From assembly GCF_040869045.1 (NCBI RefSeq), contig NC_090323.1, forward strand, positions 174,428,083 to 174,492,082: DNA of 64,000 nucleotides. The letters are read 5' to 3'. How positions within the stretch are numbered: the first letter of the stretch is position 1; each line of letters starts with the position of its first letter. The position numbers and the translations under genes are program-made. The notes beneath the pieces are model-generated. The model was not told the DNA's origin and searched no databases. It saw only the letters and a program-made list of their open reading frames with translations. Shown here in pieces: positions 1 through 11,002 of the stretch. Origin of the DNA: Eurosta solidaginis (lineage: Eukaryota > Arthropoda > Insecta > Diptera > Tephritidae).

Positions 1-1428
1 ATAATCTCTATCTCGCAAATTGGAAGTAGGTCAAACAATCTTACTGTCGAAGGACATGTGGATGGAAAAGAACGTTTACTGACTGTAGATACGGGCGCAT
101 CTCATTCCATCATTCGAGGGGATTTCGTTAACAAGAAGATAAGACCATTGCGTGGAGCAAGATTGCGTACAGCCAAGGGGGAAGACACCACGGTTCTAGA
201 AGTAGCATATGAAGTCGCAATTGGGAACATCACGGAAGTACACAATTTTATAGTGGCAGAGATTGTTGATGAAATCATAATTGGAGTGGACTTCTTAATC
301 GACCAAGGCATCAAGATCGACATGCGAAGCAAGACGATGCGATATAAGAACATGGATGTGCCACTTAATTTCGGCTACGAGAGAGACTACAGCAGTAAAC
401 GAGTGCTGGTGGAGGAGAGTCGGCAAATACCACCAAAATCAGAAGCAGTCATCTGGGCAAAGGTTGATGGAGATTGTGGGACAAACAAATTGTGGGTTGT
501 CAAAGCAGCAAACAAATCAGCACCGAACGTGCTTGTAGGAAAAACCCTGGCTATGACAAAACAAGATGGATGTATTCCGGTAAGAGTACTCAATGAGTTC
601 AAGTCACCACTCAAACTGACCAAAGGAGCTATATTGGGAAGATGCCAAGAGGCTGAAGTAATTATTAACTGTGAACAGCTCCAGGAACACGTTTCAACTA
701 GTAATACTGATCTTTCAAATGACATCACGGCATGGACGGAGGGGCTAGAGGAAGACTATCAGAGTAAGGCAAAACAACTGCTCCTAAAGTACGCGAACAT
801 ATTTGACTAAGATGGCTCCAAACCAGGCCGCACCAACGTTGTGAAACATCAAATTGACACTGGAGATGCGAGGCCGATCCGTCAAGCTCTACGTAGTGTT
901 CCACTGGCGAAGCGGGAAGTTGTGAGTCAAATCATACAAGAAATGAGCGACAGCGGCGTCATCGAGCCATCAGCTAGTCGATGGAGCTCATCGGTAGTAC
1001 TTGTAAAGAAGAAGGATAGAAAAATGAGGTTTTGCGTGGACTACTGGAAGTTGAATGACGTTATAAAAAAGGATAGCTACCCATTGCCAAGAATTGACGA
1101 CACTCTGGACTCGCAATCTGGTATGAAATGGTTTTCCACACTGGACTTGAAAAGCGGCTACTGGCAAGTGGAAGTGAAGGAGGAAGATAAAGAGAAAACA
1201 ACCTTCAATGTCGGTTATGGTCTTTAGCAATTTACAGTGATGCCTTTTGGACTATGTAATGCACCAGTTACTTTTAAAAGACTCATGGATCAGGTACTGA
1301 CAGGACTACATTGGAAAACATGCTTAGTGTACCTAGACATCATCGTATTGGGAAAGAACTTCGAAGAACATCTGAAGAACTTGGAGGAGGTTTTCCAAAT
1401 AGCTGGTGCTGGTCTGAAACTTAGTCTC
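1..1428 (+). pseudogene. Ty3/gypsy pol fragment (protease-reverse transcriptase), copy A
   Basis: This is a left-open piece of an LTR-retrotransposon pol gene, about the same subfamily as copy B at 28-37 kb. The aspartic protease starts near 58 and carries the DTGAS active-site box. A reverse transcriptase follows from about 841 with the FCVDY, FSTLDLKSGYWQ and MPFGLCNAP blocks. It is dead. A TAA stop lies at 808-810 where copy B reads CAG, and a TAG lies at 1225-1227 where copy B has TGG. A 3-base deletion near 1336 removes one aspartate of the YLDD catalytic box. Homology to copy B ends near 1428, where another repeat begins. No LTR of this copy is inside the window on the left. Clade (mdg3/blastopia-like) is inferred from the tRNA-Leu-type primer site in its relatives. 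Confidence 0.9.
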
Positions 1429-1479
1429 TTACGACAAGCATTCCTACCTCGCGATTTTTCTCAAGCCCCTTAACCCACC
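1429..1479 (+). repeat. Fragment of dispersed repeat family G
   Basis: About 50 bases match the right end of a repeat also present at 16.4-16.8 kb and 46.6-46.9 kb. The shared core is TTACGACA-GCAT-CCTACC followed by CCCCTTAACCC. It sits exactly between the end of gypsy copy A and the LINE fragment, so it marks an insertion or rearrangement junction. Confidence 0.6.
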
Positions 1480-2243
1480 AGTTGTTGTTGTAGCAGTGCT
1501 TCGCCCCATCCAACAGGTGCGACCAATCACAAATTGTCATCAATGTCCTTTAACGGGAGTCCAAGGAAACTTGCTGTTTCAACAGGGGTATAGTTTAATT
1601 TAAACTATAACCATAAAGAGAGGGGAGGCGTTGGTTCCACGTTACAATTGAAGAGATGGTTGGTGTAATGTGGGGACACATTGCAAGCAGCACATACATT
1701 TTGTATGTTGGGGTTGATTCTGGATAGGTAGGAGTTTAACCTGTTACAGTACCCAGATCGAAGTTGAGCTAGAGTGACGCGCGTTTCTCTAGGGACAGTG
1801 CGTTCCTTTTCTGCTAGTTCTGGGTGTTTTTCTTTAGTTTAGTTCGCCGGGGAATTCATGGCACTGGAGACCTGCTTATGCTTTTTTGCTTCATACTGCT
1901 GTGTTCTCAGGTGCCGTCCTCATAATACTTACGGAGATGGCCCCTTAAGCCCCTGGGCGGTGTAGCCTCATTAATCAGATGTCTATTGGGATGGCCAGGT
2001 TTCTGGGTATTCAACAGCAACTGTTTGTTTAGCATTTAATTTCTCTCCCTAATGGGGAGTACTCTCGCCTCATTGTCTGGGGCCTTAAGAAGGCAGCCCG
2101 TAGCGGTTCTGAGGGCAGAATTTTGGCAGGCCTGTATTTTCTTCCAGTGAGTGACCTTTAGGCCTGGTGACCATATCGGGGACACGTAGCATGCAATCGG
2201 CCGGCCAATTGCTTTGTAAGTGGTAATGAGCGTTTCTTGAAAA
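1480..2243 (-). mobile_element. Jockey-like LINE, 5'-truncated 3' end
   Basis: Read on the minus strand this matches the last part of the jockey-like LINE at 31.8-35.0 kb: ORF2 C-terminus and 3' UTR, ending in a (CAA)n tail (seen here as TTGTTGTTG at the left edge). Homology begins at the AAGAAACGCTC block near 2243, so it is strongly 5'-truncated, the usual outcome of LINE insertion. A near-perfect palindrome at 1587-1612 replaces six bases of the family sequence. Stops and frameshifts make it non-coding. Confidence 0.8.
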
Positions 2244-3101
2244 CTCGTCGGGGGAGTGTCGTCACTGAGACCAGAACATCACTCGGAAAAGTTCGGTCCA
2301 AAAAATTGTCCTAGGTGAAAGTTTATGGAGTCCCGGGAATAGCATTTTCATGACGAATGTATCCTTTTATGCATCATTTTTATTTTTCGGACTTTTTATA
2401 CAGAACCACAAGTTAAAGTAAAATACGGATTTTTAATTTGGAAGTCCGAAAATAAAACTTAAAACGGACTGCTTATTAAAAACTTTTATTCAAGCGCTAG
2501 GCCTTACAAATATATGAATTAAAATTAAAAAACGATTTTGATTTTACAGAATATTTGGATATATTGTTGTTGATATTTCGACTTCATTCAGGTTGCCTTT
2601 AAACACGTCCCTCGATATGTCTATGTGTTACGTAAGTTTGGTTTAGTTTAGTTTCGTTTATTCAGTCTATGATCACAAAATCTTACAGACTAGATACAAA
2701 AATTTATAAAATCTTTTAAAACAAAATATAACAGCCAACAAATATTTAATAACAAATATAACAAAAAACCTATTATTAATAAACATTTTTTTTTATATTA
2801 TAGAAAATGGTATGAAAATTGGATTTGTAATGTACAGAAATTGAAAAAAAGTAATTTTAAGTAGTTTTTATAAAATGAGTTTAAATAGTATAAAAGTGGG
2901 TATAAAAATTGAGAAAAAATTCCATACCAAGTGCCTCTGCGTTTTACCGTTTGCTGTTTTATGCTGCGTTTGGTGTGCTGCTGCTGCGCTTGCTGTTCTG
3001 CTGCTGCCACCTGATATTCTGCCGCTGCACTTGCTGTTGCTGATGGCGTCACTAGCCTTCCGCTATTCGGTTTTTCGATGTACGGTGGTTTGCCGTTATG
3101 A

Positions 3102-3149
3102 CGGTGGCGTGGCTAGTGCCGTTATTGAAGTGGCGTGGCTAGTGACGTT
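3102..3149 (+). repeat. Short direct repeat GTGGCGTGGCTAGTG
   Basis: The block GGTGGCGTGGCTAGTG followed by CGTT is present twice, 27 bases apart. It lies beside a CTG-rich run. No coding role is evident. Confidence 0.6.
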
Positions 3150-3169
3150 TTTCCACTAGTTTTTGGTAC

Positions 3170-4050
3170 AGTTTCGATTTTTTGATTTTATAGTTCAAAA
3201 TTTCATTTTTTTCTTTCCAGTTTCTTTCTAATTTCTTTTATTATTTCTGCTGCCGATTAGTTTGTTGTTTTATAAGCTTTGAATTTTCGTATTATTTCCG
3301 ATTTTTATTAAGTCTTGGTATTATGTGTATATGTATATTTTTCAACCGATTTTTTTTTTCTACCACTAGCCACGACCAAAAAATTCACCACCACTGCCTT
3401 ATTTGTTGATTTCGTAAAAAGCTTTTTCTTTTACAGTTTCAAATTGTGGGTTTTTGTTAATTTTAACATGTTTTTTGGTTTTTAATGATTTTAAATTTTT
3501 TGTATAGTTTTATATATTTTTTTTGTTGTAATGATTTTAAATATTATAATTTTTGAAATGGTTTTTGAAATTTTTTATTTTTTTTGTAGATTTTCCAAAT
3601 TTAAAAAAAATTTTTTTTTGTAATGGTTTTTAATCTTTTGTACTTTTTTGTAATTTTTGATTTTAAACTTTTTGTGCTATTTTTTTGATTTTATATTTTT
3701 GTAGAATTTTAAACTTGTATTTAAACTTGTATTTTTTTGTAGATGTTTTTTAAAAAATTTTTTTGAAGGGTTTTTGGTAAATTTTCTATTTTTTTGTATC
3801 TTTTTTCAAATTTTTATATTTTTTTTTTTGTAATGGTTTTTAATGTTTTATATTTTTTTGTAAGAATTTTTAAATGTTTTGTATTTTTTTGTAAATGGCT
3901 TTTAAATTTTTGTAGTTTCTTATTGTAGATTTTTGATGTTTTTAAATGTTTTTTGTAGATTTTCTTTTTTTTTTTTTGTTTTTTTGTAGATAGGTTTTTA
4001 ACTTTTATAATTTTTGTAATTTTTTTGTAAATTATTCATTTTTCCATTAT
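3170..4050. repeat. Degenerate T-rich low-complexity tract
   Basis: About 880 bases on this strand are dominated by T runs with recurrent words such as TTTTTTGTAGA, TGGTTTTTAA and TTTTGTATTTTTTTG. The words recur at irregular spacing. This fits a decayed A-rich/T-rich simple repeat or an old tandem array rather than a gene. Confidence 0.7.
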
Positions 4051-5689
4051 TTTTTTAAATTTTGTGCTGGGCTTTTAATTTGAGCACCCACACCTGTTGG
4101 GAGGCTTGCCTCCTTTCGGCCACACACCGTTTTTACAGGGCTTCGGCCCACGGTCGCCATATCGAGGATCCATTTTGGGATCCAGGGGAAACTAGCGCTC
4201 TAATGCGCTCTCGCCCCACACACGCACTACTTACAACTTTCTTTTTGTTATTTCAAATAATGTAGATTTGGTTTAGTTTCTAAAGTATATTATTTTCTTT
4301 ATTTAAACTTTGTTCGTTACAACTTTTCTTCTTATGTTAAACTGTATTTACAAAAAACTTTCTTTTCTAGTTCACTCTTTCTTATAAACTTTATTTACAA
4401 CTTTTTATTTTACTTTCTGGTACAGTGTACTTTTTAATTGTTCACAACTGTCCACTACTTTCAATCAAATTCTTTTTGTGCGTTTTCAAAATTGCGCGTG
4501 TTAATCTGGTGCCGGTCTTCTTCAAACTAAAAACTGCCGCTAACGCAACTCTGTAGCTAGGCAGCCTTTCTTTACGAAATTAATGATGGCGTCGAGATTA
4601 ATCATGGCGTCGAACAGCGGCAGTTTCAACCAATCAGAAATTATCCGTGTTGCTCGACTCCAACAATTTTAGTGATGCCAAGTGCATCTGATGCATGGTT
4701 GCATCTTGCACTTTTCCAGAGGGGGGGTTGCCAGCTACAATTTAATGCAGTGAATTACTATGGCACTACAGAACCACGTTTGGAGCGAACATATATCAGT
4801 TTGAAGATCTAGACTTCTTGGCTGTAACCTGTCTGACTAACAGGAGTTCCATTGTTCTGATTCGCTTGATCCTCACAAAAATTTCGGCATACTTGTATAA
4901 TAAAATATTTTCAATAGATCTCTCCGTGCAGGCACTCTATCCGTACATACTTTAAACTATGCTTCCTCCACTAGGCTGTTCTTTGTAAACACCACACGCC
5001 TCTGCAATTGAATCCCAGCTGTTGTGAGAACCCTTCGGACCAAAACAACTATAGACGTATTCTTTACGTCTTTTCTTTTTATGTACTACATACTTGATTT
5101 GGAATACCTGTTTGTTGTAGGATAAAAAATTTCATTATCTTAATGTACTATTGTTAGATTAAATAAATACTAATACAAATACAGTTCGAAGTCATCTTCA
5201 GGAACATTTGACTGTTTGACTTATCGACTTCAAATTGAGAACCATAAATCCAAATATTTTATAAAATCAAAATCGTTTTTTGAATTTTTATTCATATGTA
5301 TATTTGTGGGCCTAGATCTTGAATAAAAGCTTTTGATTAGCAACAAAATTAAAACCGGTAACACAAAAGCAACAATTAAATCCAGACTTTTATTTTTTAA
5401 CTTTAAAACTCCGATCCTATAACTATGGAAAGGCTTATCCAAATGAAACGAATTTCTTAAAAATTGATTCTTCCAAATTTCTAGATTTGAAACCTTTATG
5501 GTCATTTGAAAGTTCCTGTTAGTAAGATTTATGGACCTCTACGCGGTGGCTATCCATAGTAAACTTGTAACTGTTTTTACCTAGCTTTCATTAGCTGTGG
5601 TTTTATGTATGTATGAATGTAACGAAACCTTTGAGCATAATTTTCATCAACTTAATAAGTTTGATTAACCTGATACGTTACACAAGTAT

Positions 5690-5829
5690 CAACGACCGAT
5701 GGCAATGCAATAATTTGAAGCTGTCACCTCAGTCACTAAAGTCAATTTACCTTATTTGAAATGCCCATAAGGTGAACTGAAACTTCAACAAAGCTCAAGG
5801 GATATAAAGTCAATTGACCTTATGACCAA
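5690..5829. repeat. Left part of a TTGACCTTATGACC repeat array split by the hAT element
   Basis: Words such as AGTCAATTTACCTTAT, CCATAAGGTGAACTGAAACTT and AGTCAATTGACCTTATGACC recur here. The same words continue at 9713-9900 after the hAT transposon. Part of the left segment (TATCAACGACCGATGGCAAT) reappears in direct orientation at about 9760 (TATCAAGCAACGATGACAGT), so the ancestral site was a direct-repeat array. Confidence 0.6.
5822..5829 (+). repeat. 8-bp target duplication ATGACCAA, left
   Basis: ATGACCAA abuts the left terminal inverted repeat and is repeated exactly at 9713-9720. Eight-base duplications are the hAT superfamily hallmark. Confidence 0.9.
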
Positions 5830-5844
5830 TAGGGTGTCCCTTAT
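5830..5844 (+). repeat. hAT left terminal inverted repeat (15 bp)
   Basis: TAGGGTGTCCCTTAT matches the reverse complement of 9698-9712 without mismatch. Confidence 0.9.
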
Positions 5845-7277
5845 TTTTAGAAGTCTTTTTTTTGTAACGCATACCCTTCAGATCGGTTCTCCTTAATCCA
5901 ATATACCCAATAAAAAAATATAAGCTCATTACGAAAACTCTAAACCGTGCCGAATTACTTTGGAAACAAGTTGGTTCAGGTTCAACGGTTAACATTCGAT
6001 CAAATTCTTTTTATTTGAAATGAGGTGTTCTATAAACAATTTTTTACGATTTGGGTTTTATATATTATATTCTAAATAAAGTGTACTAATATTTAGAATA
6101 TAATTTTACGAGTAGTATCAGTGGTGTAGATGGGAGGGATTTTAGGGAATGGATCCCTCCCATGGGCTTCGATGCCATATACCTTAAATTGAAACCTAAA
6201 TATGTGGGTAGTTGTTTTTCTGAAGATTTCATGATTTCATCCCCATATAGTGAGTACATTGATTTGCGATACTTGGATACAGTGGCGGATTTGCGGGGGG
6301 GAGACGGGTGCGGGTTCAAACCCTCCCCGTAGGACTCGATTTTCTATGGAAAAAGACAAAAAAAGGCAATTTTACTGGCAAAAGAACTCTTTGAAAGCCA
6401 AATACCACCAAATACCACGCAAATGCTCTTTCGAAACAACAAATTGTTCCATATGGATCACATTGTTATTAAATTTTCATGTTAAATGTTCATCCGTCAG
6501 TGGCGCCACATTCTGTATTAGAACAACAACGCAACGCAGTGCAGCTTTATACAGAAATATAGCCCGGCTACATTCAAAACGACGACTGCGAACGACAACG
6601 GTGAAAAACTGAAGCTTGACGATAATTGCCGCCAAGCAGCGACGACTGATTATAATGAAAGCGACAACGACAGTTCTGCATTAGCTCAAACAACAACAAA
6701 AAATTTAGAAAAAAGTATTGCATGTGTTAAAAAAATTTATAACAAATCAATTTCAACACATATTTAAGGCTATTTGCATTTATTTTGATTTTTATTCACA
6801 AAAAGAAAAAAGGACGCCACGACCGTCGCCTGTCAAAATAGAAATAGATCTAATCTAGCGACAGCGGCATTCATGATTAATTGCCGCTTTGTCGTGTCGT
6901 ACCCAAAAAATTCCTCCCCATAAGAACATGTGTAAAAATAGTTTGACAGATGCCGCTCCGTCGTTGTCGTCTTGAATCTGTTTTCCCTAATACGCTAGCT
7001 TTTTCCAAATAAAAACAATTTGATAATATTAGGCCAACTGATTTGGTGGCGTTTCTTATTAATAGAAAAAAATTTCTACATAACTGTTCGTTCAAATAAG
7101 ACGTGCACGGATTATTATTCTTGAGTTGTCGGGTTTTTCATTTCGAAAATATCAGTGGAACTAAGAAGCAATAAAAACAGTATATTTCTGGTGTGCGAGA
7201 TTAATCACCAAATAACAGGCGCAAAATTACCGTCGAATCGTCAAATTCTTGCGGTTCTGTTTTTCAACATTCGCGAA

Positions 7278-9494
7278 ATGAAGTTAAATATTAGTGAAAG
7301 TGCAAATCTTGTGGCTCGGGAGTGCATTATATTCTGGGAAAAAGCTAGAATACCCACCAGAGCTTTCCCTAATTGTGTTAAAAAAATTGTGGATCTTTAT
7401 CAGTTCTGGCGAGAGCTGCAAAAAAATTGTAAAAAGATACCGGATTTTTATAAACGTCGCGAGGAGGAGTTTCAACAGGATTTGGATAATTTATTCGATA
7501 TCGCACATGCTGATGCTCTCAACAGAATTAAAATAGAAGAAGATAAAGTATTCTTACGTAAACAGAGAGAGCCAGGCCGCCCAGGTTGCTTAATGGGTGT
7601 AGACAAAAAGTTGGCTGTAATTGAAGAAAAGGCAAGGTTAAGACAACTAGCAAAAGAGAAATATAGATTAAAACAAATGCCCTCAGATGCCGTATCGACA
7701 TCTGTTGCTGCTTACAAGGATATGACACATACAGAATTACATGAAAAATCTGCAAGCTCTGAAGAAAGTCTGAACGAACCGACTCCTTCCACTTCTCAAT
7801 CAATTCGTTCTTTAAGTGCAGTAGCAAAAAGAGGAAGAAAAAATTTCATCACGCCAAAATTGGTTGCGACTTTAGACAGATGTCAACTCAGCATTCGAGA
7901 TTCTGTTTATATAGTTCAAGCTGTAGTGGAAGCACTAGGTCTTAACTGTGACGATTACCCAATCAACAAATCCTCTATTCAACGCATTCGAACGCAAATG
8001 AGAAAACATAGAGCAGAATCCATTAAATCTGATTTTCAGAATAACATACCCGAAGTTGTTGCTGTTCATTGGGATGGAAAACTGTTACCTAGTCTCAACG
8101 TAAAAAGCTCTAAAGAAGAACGCTTGCCAATCGTTATTTCGTTTGAAGAGAAAGAACAAATTCTTGCAGTCCCGAAATTAGAGAGCTCTTCCGGCAAAAA
8201 TCAAGCAAATGCAGTACTAAATACGCTAAATGATTGGAACCTTAATGATAAGGTACAAATAATGTGCTGTGATACGACAGCATCTAATACAGGTCGCTTG
8301 AATGGAGCTTGTGTGCTTTTGGAGCAAGCATTAGAAAGAGAATTGTTACTTTTTGCTTGTCGTCATCATGTTTACGAACTTGTGCTCAAAAGTGTATTTC
8401 AAACTAAAATCCAAGAGGACAGTACCAGTCCCGAGATTCCACTATTTAAAAAGTTCAAAGATAACTGGAAGAATCTTAATCTTAATGCTATCGAACCCTG
8501 CTCTAATTTCGTAAAACAACACTTTTGTGAGACGATGATAAATGAATTGGTGGAGTTTTATTACAACGAACTGGAGAAGTCAATTGTACGAGATGATTAT
8601 CGGGAACTGATTGAACTAGCTATTATTTTTTTGGGAGGAAACTCTGAGAATAAAATTAAAATCAGACCTCCAGGCGCATTGCATCAAGCTCGGTGGATGG
8701 CAAGAGCTATTTACTCTATAAAGATATGTTTGTTGCAGTCTCAATTTAAAATGAGCGTCAAGGACGAACAAGCGCTTAGAGATATTTCTTTATTCATTGT
8801 GACAGTTTATGTTAAGCCCTGGCTAAGATGCAGTTTAGCAGTAAAAGCGCCGAATCAAGACTTACTCTTTTTAAAGACCCTGAAGGATTACGAAAGAGTT
8901 GACAAGTTGATTTCCAAAGCAGCTTTAGGAAAATTCAGTCACCACCTGTGGTATTTATCAGAAGAAATAACCCTGCTATCAATTTTTGACGAAGACGTTG
9001 ATGAACAAACCAAGAAGAACATTGTAATTAACTTAAAAAGAGAAAGCTTTGATGATTCCGGAAAGAGATACGTTCCATCGAAGGATGAAACGTCGATATC
9101 TTTATATGGTGAATATTTATTCATATGTATTAAGCTATGCTCACTATTTACTAAACGCTAAACTTTTGTTCTTGTTTTAGAAAAATCTTTGAGTGGTTTC
9201 ATCACTATTAGAAGCAAAAATATATTTTCGAGGCTAAAAGTTGACTGCAGTTTCCTTCAGGAAAATATATCTTTGTGGGAAGAAAACGTGGCCTATATAG
9301 AAGCAAAAAAGATTTTGTGCTTAAAAGCAGTAAATGACACAGCTGAAAGAGCTGTTAAACTTATGCAAGACTTTCATGGTTTGATAACCGCAGAAGAAGA
9401 ACAAAAGCAGTTCCTTTTACGCTGTGTGCAAGAACATAGAGATATGTATCCAGATTGTAAAAAACAGACTTTAAAAAGAAAATGTTCTGAGTAA
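7278..9494 (+). CDS. hAT transposase, two exons (intron 9109-9180)
   Basis: This encodes a DDE-type transposase of about 714 residues from the first in-frame ATG. The frame is open back to 7125 and similarity-like sequence (KLPSNRQILAVLFFNIRE) precedes that ATG. A short upstream exon joining at the acceptor AATAACAG near 7218 is therefore likely. Exon 1 ends at 9108 (ATG|GTGAAT) and exon 2 begins at 9181 after CTTGTTTTAG. Splicing removes 72 bases in phase 1 and keeps the frame across an apparent stop at 9159. Visible motifs are HWDGK (Asp about 266), MCCDTTASNTG (Asp about 332), CRHHVYEL (the Cys/His block, about 361-364), QARWMAR (RW motif, about 472) and DTAERAVKL (Glu about 666). The spacing fits a hAT D-D-E core with the large insertion domain before the Glu. 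The N-terminal 200 residues are charged and helical. No BED finger is evident. An ATTAAA lies just after the stop. Subfamily is not assigned. Confidence 0.85.
9109..9180 (+). other. Intron in the hAT transposase gene
   Basis: The 72-base intron starts GTGAAT, has a branch-like CTAAAC pair and ends TTGTTTTAG. Joining 9108 to 9181 makes a GAA codon and restores one continuous frame with exon 2, which carries the conserved C-terminal Glu region. Confidence 0.8.
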
Positions 9495-9697
9495 TCCTAT
9501 TAACAATATTTAAATTAAACAATCTTTAATACAAATTTCTATTATTAAACAAAGCAATGAACATTTTCGAGGCCCTGTCGGCACGGGTTAAAGTTTACGT
9601 GGAAAGTTAAAATTTGTTATTTAAGCATAGGTTTGTATACTGAACCGAATTAGAGGGTATGCGTTTTGATAATTGCAAAACGAAATATTTCGTTCAT

Positions 9698-9712
9698 ATA
9701 AGGGACACCCTA
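9698..9712 (-). repeat. hAT right terminal inverted repeat (15 bp)
   Basis: ATAAGGGACACCCTA is the exact inverse of the left end. Confidence 0.9.
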
Positions 9713-9720
9713 ATGACCAA
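9713..9720 (+). repeat. 8-bp target duplication ATGACCAA, right
   Basis: Exact match to 5822-5829, directly outside the right terminal repeat. Confidence 0.9.
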
Positions 9721-9900
9721 TTCCAATGATCATAAGTTTAACTGAAACTTTGCGCACATATCAAGCAACGATGACAGTGCAATATTTTAATGGTAGGTAG
9801 ACATAAGGTCAACGCACATAAGGTCAGTTAACCAATTTACCTTATGACCATTTGAATTGGTCATAAGGTCAATATGCCATTTAAAGTGGCCATAGGGCAA
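9721..9900. repeat. Right part of the TTGACCTTATGACC repeat array
   Basis: CATAAGGTCAACGCACATAAGGTCAG, TTTACCTTATGACC, GGTCATAAGGTCAA and GGCCATAGGGCAAATTGAC recur in direct and inverted orientation. This is the continuation of the site entered by the hAT element. Confidence 0.6.
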
Positions 9901-9938
9901 ATTGACTTTGGGGCCCTTCAAAATTTGGTGTGGTGCCT

Positions 9939-10060
9939 GTTGTTGTTTTTGTAGTTGTAGTAGTGCAAAGGCCCATCAACATCGATAACACTCCCCAAAG
10001 CCTTCGGGGAGTGGTTTTATCGTTAATACAACAATTAAAACAACAACAACCATTTCGGAA
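9939..10060 (-). repeat. Family G end with 8-bp-stem hairpin
   Basis: CACTCCCC at 9989-9996 and GGGGAGTG at 10006-10013 form a hairpin. The same hairpin is at 62748-62772 and a decayed one near 16400. It is followed by GTTAATACAACAATT and (CAA)n, matching the repeat end in reverse orientation. Confidence 0.6.
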
Positions 10061-10202
10061 AAAAATACCATCATATTTTTACACAAAAGCAAACAATTTT
10101 CGCGGGATGACTTTTACGTAAGGTTGCAATAGCCTTTTTACTCGATTTCCCATTGGAGTCAAATAACAATCAGTCAAGGTTCTTCACGAACAACCAATTG
10201 GC

Positions 10203-10243
10203 CGACGCACGGTGGGGTATTTGATCCATCTAGCTGGCCAAAA
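10203..10243 (+). repeat. Left arm of a 41-bp inverted repeat
   Basis: CGACGCACGGTGGGGTATTT...AGCTGGCCAAAA is the inverse of 11952-11992 with few mismatches. The arms enclose about 1.8 kb that includes a SINE and a LINE fragment. Confidence 0.6.
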
Positions 10244-10327
10244 CTAAAACATCAGTTATTTCTGTTAAAAAAGTTGTTGTCTCACTTCATTGTTATGAAA
10301 TGAAATATTTGAAAGTAAATTGACGGT

Positions 10328-10388
10328 GTTCCGCGCAGAATTACTATGGATCGAGCCCCCAGTTTCGGAGGGATCCGGGGTAATTTTT
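10328..10388 (+). repeat. Fragment of MITE family N
   Basis: GCGCAGAATTACTATGGATC and CAGTTTCGGAGGGATCCG correspond to the central part of the family-N elements at 17.0-17.5 kb and 39.1 kb (GCGCAAAAATACTATGGATC, GGTTTCGGAGC). Confidence 0.6.
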
Positions 10389-10399
10389 TGGCATTACAG

Positions 10400-11002
10400 G
10401 AGATATGTATGTCAATATAGGTATCAAACGAATGTTATCTTACTCCGAATTTCTATTGACAATTTTAAGGAGGGTTGCCGCTTAGGGTTGTCACCTCACC
10501 TTTTCTAAATTTTTTTGTGTTTCCACTGCCATTTCGGAAACGGCTTAACCGATTTGAATCAAATTTGGTACATCTATATAGTATTACATTTTAAGACTTT
10601 TCACCTAGGTGTTGCCACTGAGGCTGTTTTCACAAGGTTGCCACCTTTTGCCAATAGGGGTATCAGTATCTTACAAAATTGATCACCACTCAAAAAATCG
10701 CGGGTATTCGCAGCCGTTTTTGTTATTAAACTTTGAAATAAACACAAGCTTATGTATTGCCAAAAAAATACTGGCATGATATGCCATGAAAAAAAGATAT
10801 ATCTTTTTGTTTGCAATGTTTTTAAAAAAATTAATATTGAAAAGTAGTAGTATTACAAATAAAATAACTCAGTTAAAACATGCGGTATAAAAAATCTGAC
10901 CTATGAATTAAAAATACATTTACCTGTCCTAACAGAAAATGTAACTAGATTTGATTAAGGCTAAACAAGTGAATAAGTATTTAGGTTAGAAGGGTATAAA
11001 AA
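10400..11002. other. No recognisable gene
   Basis: AT-rich DNA with several short words GGTTGCCAC / GGTTGTCACC around 10470-10640. I see no gene or clear element. Confidence 0.5.

Larger units (their letters stand above)
2244..5680. other. AT-rich stretch without recognisable genes
   Basis: I see no gene here. Bases 2340-2930 are AT-rich. Bases 2940-3060 are rich in CTG/CTGCTG. Bases 3170-4050 are a poly-T desert. Bases 4050-5680 are ordinary AT-rich DNA with a short open frame near 4062-4265 that has no recognisable feature. Two 19-base near-repeats lie near 4580-4620. Confidence 0.6.
5830..9712 (+). mobile_element. Complete hAT-superfamily DNA transposon
   Basis: The element is 3,883 bp. 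It begins TAGGGTGTCCCTTAT and ends with the exact reverse complement at 9698-9712. Weaker terminal similarity continues inward (AACGCATACCCT and CGGTTC on both sides), giving imperfect TIRs of roughly 65 bp. It is flanked by the 8-bp duplication ATGACCAA. TIR ends starting with TAGGG and 8-bp duplications are both typical of hAT. The element carries one transposase gene in two exons. Nothing in it is visibly broken, so it may be a young or autonomous copy. Bases 5900-7120 are non-coding leader DNA with scattered short frames that I do not support as genes. Confidence 0.9.

Noticed and set aside
2798..3052. Minus-strand frame rich in Gln/Ala
   Set aside because: It arises from a CTG-rich run, has no conserved motif and lies in repeat DNA.
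4062..4265. Short plus-strand frame with Cys/His residues
   Set aside because: No recognised motif, no splice or promoter context, single short frame.
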